Source of the DNA: Bacteroidales bacterium UBA5219
GTDB taxonomy: Bacteria; Bacteroidota; Bacteroidia; Bacteroidales; ML635J-15
Assembly (NCBI GenBank): GCA_002412425.1
Contig: DHVB01000034.1
Span: 1-8,267, forward strand
Length of the DNA: 8,267 bases
Reading direction: 5' to 3'
Under the pieces are notes generated by a model. That model was not told the DNA's origin. It saw only the letters and a program-made list of their open reading frames with translations, and searched no databases. Position 1 is the stretch's first letter. Every line of letters starts with the position of its first letter. Of the stretch, positions 5,283 to 8,267 are shown one piece after another. A program made the translations under genes and the position numbers.

Positions 5283-7082
5283 TTATTTCGTTGCTACATC
5301 AATCGTATTTACAATCGCAGTTTTATATTTTTCTGGAAAATTAGGAATTTTATTATTATCGGTATCAGGGAAGGATTGTAAAAATTTCACAAGAGCAATC
5401 CATTCTTTACCTTCTTGAATACCAGGTTTGTTTTCGTCAAAATCAATCCAAGTGGTTTTATTATTTGTGATTTTTTCGCCTTGTGCATTTTTAGGAACGA
5501 TTTTTACCAAACCCATTGTCATACCGCGAACTTTACCCACAAATTCTAACATATATGAGTTTGCTGCCAGACTATAAAGATTTTTATTTTTTTTCGATAT
5601 ATCAATTTCCTTACCGTCTAGTTCAATTTTTACAACTTTTTTCAGCACTCCTTTTTCGCTATTATAATAAACTTTTGCACCGCTAAAATAACAGAGGTAA
5701 GAAGGACTCATTTTTGGAGCTAACAATAAAACCTCGAACAAGTTTTTAATTTCTTTAGCAGTTAAATAAACTTTAGCTAATGGATAGCCAGGCATTGAGT
5801 CGTCGCCTTCGCCTAAGCTCATAATTCTAAAAACATCAACAGCAGTTTGAACACCATTTTTGCCAACACGAAATTTATCACGAATAACCCCAGCAGCAAC
5901 TAATGAAATGTCGGCTTTTTGATTTGAAAAATTATGTATATAATAATGAATAGCATCAGCAACAAGTGGTCCCAAATTGCTTTTGCTTAATTCTTCTTCT
6001 CGGTCGCAACCCAATTGGTAGTCGGTTTCTGCTAAAGGTCTAAAATAACCAAGACCTAGAGGACGTAAAATAGAGTCGTCAATTAATTTAATTCTATTTG
6101 AAATTATTTGATGAATTTTACAATCACCATAAATTTTGTCGTCAACAGCTAAAAGCTGAAATCTTGCTGATTTTACTTTTCCACTTTCTACATTCATTTC
6201 AAATCTACCTAAATTTTGACCTTGCGCACCAGTTTGTACAATGTAAGTATTGTTTACAATAATTGGCTCATGAATTTCTGTATGAGTATGTCCAGAAACT
6301 ATTAAATCTATTCCTTTTACTTTTAGTGCTAATTCAACATCTTCGCCAGTCCAGTTTCCATTTTTGTCTTTTGTAACACCGCAATGTGATAAACAAATAA
6401 CCACATCAACTTTTTCTTGGGAGCGTAAAGTTTTTACTATTTGTTTTGAGATTTTTATTCTATTTTGGATTATAACAGGTTTTGCATTTGGGGCAGATTC
6501 ATTAGCATCAATACCTATAAGTCCAAAAATTCCAATTTTTAAACCAGCTTTTTCAACAATTGTGTAAGGTTTTATAATTCCTTTTTCAAATAATTTTTCA
6601 AGATTATCATCTAAATCCGATTTTTTTGACAATTCTGCATTAGAAAGTACAAGTTGTGGAATTTCGCCTTTTTCTAAATTTTTATTAACGATTTGTGCAA
6701 AAGCATTAGGTCCAAAATCAAACTCATGATTTCCAATTGATACAACGTCATAGCCCATTTTTTTCATTAAATGCAACTGAAAGCCGTCATTCACTTCAAA
6801 AATATGGAAAAAAGTACCCATTAAAAAGTCGCCAGCATCAACCACTAAAACATTATCGGGGTTTGCTTTTTTCTCAGCATCAATCAAAGCTGCAATTCTT
6901 GCAAAACCACCACGAGTATCATCGTCATCAACAGAACAAGGAGTATATTCACTTTCTGGAGAAAATCCTGTTAAATTGCTGTGTAAATCATTGGAGTGTA
7001 AAACAATAAGCTTTCCAGAGTTGGTTTGAGAAAATGCAACAACGTACAAAAACAAGGAAATAAATAAACAAACTAATCTCAT
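5283..7082 (-). CDS. Secreted bifunctional metallophosphatase / 5'-nucleotidase (UshA-like)
   Basis: A 599-residue exported enzyme expected to hydrolyse nucleoside phosphates or related esters outside the cytoplasm for nucleotide and phosphate salvage. Residues 1-18 form a signal peptide (MRLVCLFISLFLYVVAFS, cleavage likely before Q19). The calcineurin-like metal centre is complete: D32 and H34 (NDLHS), D85 (VDAGDF), N118-H119 (SIGNHEFDFG), H233 (LSHCG), and H265 and H267 (SGHTHTE). The 5'-nucleotidase C-terminal domain spans roughly 340-530. There the usual NGGGIR is AAGVIR (396-401), and the substrate loop reads GEGDDSMPGYPL (424-435), marking a subgroup that differs from classical UshA; substrate is therefore uncertain. 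The tail (540-599) includes W546, W561 and an Asp/Asn-rich PDTDNNKIP. The start is the only ATG next to the signal peptide. It is convergent with AbiE and divergent from the Usp gene. Confidence 0.9.
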   Translation of the reverse strand: MRLVCLFISLFLYVVAFSQTNSGKLIVLHSNDLHSNLTGFSPESEYTPCSVDDDDTRGGFARIAALIDAEKKANPDNVLVVDAGDFLMGTFFHIFEVNDGFQLHLMKKMGYDVVSIGNHEFDFGPNAFAQIVNKNLEKGEIPQLVLSNAELSKKSDLDDNLEKLFEKGIIKPYTIVEKAGLKIGIFGLIGIDANESAPNAKPVIIQNRIKISKQIVKTLRSQEKVDVVICLSHCGVTKDKNGNWTGEDVELALKVKGIDLIVSGHTHTEIHEPIIVNNTYIVQTGAQGQNLGRFEMNVESGKVKSARFQLLAVDDKIYGDCKIHQIISNRIKLIDDSILRPLGLGYFRPLAETDYQLGCDREEELSKSNLGPLVADAIHYYIHNFSNQKADISLVAAGVIRDKFRVGKNGVQTAVDVFRIMSLGEGDDSMPGYPLAKVYLTAKEIKNLFEVLLLAPKMSPSYLCYFSGAKVYYNSEKGVLKKVVKIELDGKEIDISKKNKNLYSLAANSYMLEFVGKVRGMTMGLVKIVPKNAQGEKITNNKTTWIDFDENKPGIQEGKEWIALVKFLQSFPDTDNNKIPNFPEKYKTAIVNTIDVATK

Positions 7083-7084
7083 AA

Positions 7085-7123
7085 TATTAAAATTTTACAA
7101 AAAATAATTATTAAAATTTTACA
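7085..7123. repeat. Tandem 15-bp direct repeat with palindromic core in the nucleotidase leader
   Basis: TATTAAAATTTTACA occurs at 7085-7099 and identically at 7109-7123, 24 bp apart. Each copy contains the perfect 10-bp palindrome TAAAATTTTA (7088-7097 and 7112-7121). The pair fills the space between the predicted -7 box and the start codon and spans the predicted transcription start, where a repressor could act. The AT-only core makes a chance origin possible, though 15 exact bases including the ACA end are more than simple composition would readily give. Confidence 0.5.
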
Positions 7124-7131
7124 CAAATATA
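7124..7131 (-). promoter_or_regulatory. Candidate -7 box of the nucleotidase promoter
   Basis: On the minus strand this reads TATATTTG, a full TAnnTTTG match. The transcript would begin near 7117, leaving a leader of about 35 bases before the ATG (complement of 7080-7082). No good TTTG -33 box is found 19-21 bases upstream. The box directly abuts a tandem 15-bp repeat in the leader. Confidence 0.5.
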
Positions 7132-7303
7132 GGTTTTTTAATTTATAAACTTGTATTTATTCTAAAAAATATAAAGTTCTATAAATCTTTTATTGCATAG
7201 CTTTGGCTTGTCGTAACAGTAATTTAACATCTAATTTTTGTAATTTTTTAATTTAAAAAGCAAAGTTTAATCAAAATCAATAATAAATTAGTTTATAAAA
7301 TTA

Positions 7304-7311
7304 TAAATTTG
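7304..7311 (+). promoter_or_regulatory. Candidate -7 box of the Usp gene
   Basis: TAAATTTG at 7304-7311 is a full TAnnTTTG match, placing the transcript start near 7318 and the ATG at 7333 about 15 bases later. A second match, TATATTTG at 7314-7321, would leave only about 5 leader bases. No clear -33 box accompanies either. The in-frame TTG at 7309 lies within the first box and so is not the start. Confidence 0.45.
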
Positions 7312-7332
7312 CATATATTTGAAAAAATAAAT

Positions 7333-8175
7333 ATGGAAGATAAAAAAAATCAAGATATTTTAGTTTATACAGATTTTACTGAAGTCGGCGAAAAAAGCGT
7401 TTTGTGGGCAAGTTTTTTAGCTAGAAAATTTAAACGTAATTTGCAGATTATACATGTTATAAACGAAAATTCTTTAATATATTTTAGCAAAGATGATACT
7501 TATGATGAGGCAAAGGAGGCTTTGGCAGCACTTTGTGAAGATATAAGTTCAACTCACGGCATAAAATGTAAATATATTGTTGAAGAAGGCTGTACTTGTA
7601 CTATTATTAATTCAAATGCAGAAAGAATAGATGCTTTTTTTGTTGTTTTAGGAACTCATGGTAAGAACGACCCACAATTTTTATCAGGTTCTTCGGCTAT
7701 AAAAATTATTAGAAAAGCAAGAATTCCATATTTTGTTGTTCAAAAAAACTCGCCAGTACCAGACAGTAAAAAACGATTTGTCTTGCCTATGAACTTTAAA
7801 AAAGAAGCAAAACAAAAAGTTGGTTGGACTACATATTTTGCTTTAAATCTAAAATTAGAAATAGACTTGTTTTATTATGAAAATCCACAAGATAATTTAA
7901 AGAAAAATATTCATTTTACTAATACATTTTTTAATAATTACTCTTTTAAATACGAGCATAAACCTCAGCCAAAAAAATATAAAAGTATAGAAAAACTAGC
8001 AGTGGATTATGCTGATGAAATAGATGCTTTTTGTATTTGTCTTTTAATTTCTTCTAAGGAGAATTTAGTTACAAAAATTTTTGGTTTTCCCGAAACATCA
8101 ATAATTACAAACTCTGCCGGAATTCCAGTTTTGTGTGTGAATCCTAAAAAAGACTTGTATATTCCGTGTATTTAA
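7333..8175 (+). CDS. Universal stress protein, two tandem Usp domains
   Basis: A 280-residue cytosolic protein with two Usp (HUP/Rossmann-like) halves, a common Bacteroidota arrangement. The first half (about 7-138) begins DILVYTDFTEVGEKSVLWAS, has IIHVI at 39-43 as the second strand, and ends in LGTHG...SGSSAIKIIRKARIPYFVVQ. This matches the ATP-binding G-2x-G-9x-G(S/T) signature, except that G110 and G119 are separated by 8 rather than 9 residues, so nucleotide binding is uncertain. The second half (about 148-272) ends in KIFGFPETSIITNSAGIPVLCVNP and lacks the glycine signature. Usp proteins are typically induced by starvation or stress, and their molecular role is often unknown. The ATG at 7333 is preferred to an upstream TTG that overlaps the -7 box. 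It is divergent from the nucleotidase with a 250-bp gap. Confidence 0.88.
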   Translation: MEDKKNQDILVYTDFTEVGEKSVLWASFLARKFKRNLQIIHVINENSLIYFSKDDTYDEAKEALAALCEDISSTHGIKCKYIVEEGCTCTIINSNAERIDAFFVVLGTHGKNDPQFLSGSSAIKIIRKARIPYFVVQKNSPVPDSKKRFVLPMNFKKEAKQKVGWTTYFALNLKLEIDLFYYENPQDNLKKNIHFTNTFFNNYSFKYEHKPQPKKYKSIEKLAVDYADEIDAFCICLLISSKENLVTKIFGFPETSIITNSAGIPVLCVNPKKDLYIPCI

Positions 8176-8183
8176 AGGCGTAA

Positions 8184-8200
8184 TTTAGAATGTTTCTAAA
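8184..8200 (+). terminator. Weak terminator-like hairpin after the Usp gene
   Basis: TTTAGAA (8184-8190) and TTCTAAA (8194-8200) form a 7-bp stem with a TGT loop, 8 bases after the stop codon. A T-rich but interrupted tract follows (8203-8213). The stem is mostly A/T. Position and shape suggest a terminator for the Usp transcript. The last 60 bases of the window show no gene. Confidence 0.45.
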
Positions 8201-8267
8201 CATATTTATTTTTAAAACATAATGCTTAAAAATTTGTATATTAATTCTATAATGGTCCCCTTTTTTA

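Noticed and set aside
6364..7009. Two plus-strand open frames (6364-6567 and 6737-7009) inside the nucleotidase gene
   Set aside because: They lie antisense to the metal-binding domain, whose motifs are all intact on the minus strand.
7085..7123. CRISPR-like array
   Set aside because: Only two short AT-rich copies with a 9-bp gap; unit and spacer lengths do not fit an array.
7309..7332. N-terminal extension of the Usp gene to a TTG at 7309
   Set aside because: It overlaps a TAnnTTTG box, and the Usp fold begins only after the ATG at 7333.

Overview
The window is AT-rich DNA (about 30% GC by eye) that looks like a chromosome segment from a member of the Bacteroidota. The main evidence is the promoter grammar: TAnnTTTG (-7) boxes sit just upstream of several starts, once with a TTTG (-33) box at the expected distance, and there are no strong Shine-Dalgarno sites. 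A fused FTCD enzyme and a two-domain Usp protein ending in a degenerate half fit the same group. No genus can be named from this sequence alone.

Layout. (1) 3-1672: a complete IS1634-type (IS4 superfamily) insertion sequence with its transposase on the minus strand. (2) 1824-3521: a bifunctional glutamate formimidoyltransferase / formimidoyltetrahydrofolate cyclodeaminase (histidine-to-folate C1 metabolism) with its own promoter. (3) 3522-3850: a non-coding stretch with a relatively GC-rich 136-bp element bounded by perfect 15-bp inverted repeats, a second 32-bp degenerate palindrome, and a well-formed promoter. (4) 3851-5249: a two-gene AbiE-type (type IV) toxin-antitoxin operon. The antitoxin gene is intact. 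The toxin gene overlaps it by 7 bp and is split by a one-base shift in an A7 run. (5) 5283-7082, minus strand: a secreted metallophosphatase/5'-nucleotidase, convergent with the AbiE operon. (6) 7333-8175: a tandem universal-stress-domain protein, divergent from the nucleotidase.

These genes do not form one pathway. The window reads as housekeeping genes (folate/histidine, nucleotide salvage, stress) interrupted by accessory DNA (an IS, palindromic repeats and a toxin-antitoxin module). I see no wholly new system. The most interesting point is the AbiEii gene: its frame break falls on an A_AAA_AAA heptamer in exactly the phase for -1 frameshifting, yet the conserved GGT of the nucleotidyltransferase motif reads GDT. 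That leaves it between a decaying toxin and a slippage-controlled one. Also worth a look are the 136-bp inverted-repeat element, the three GGGACACCC motifs in the IS, and a tandem 15-bp palindromic repeat in the nucleotidase leader.
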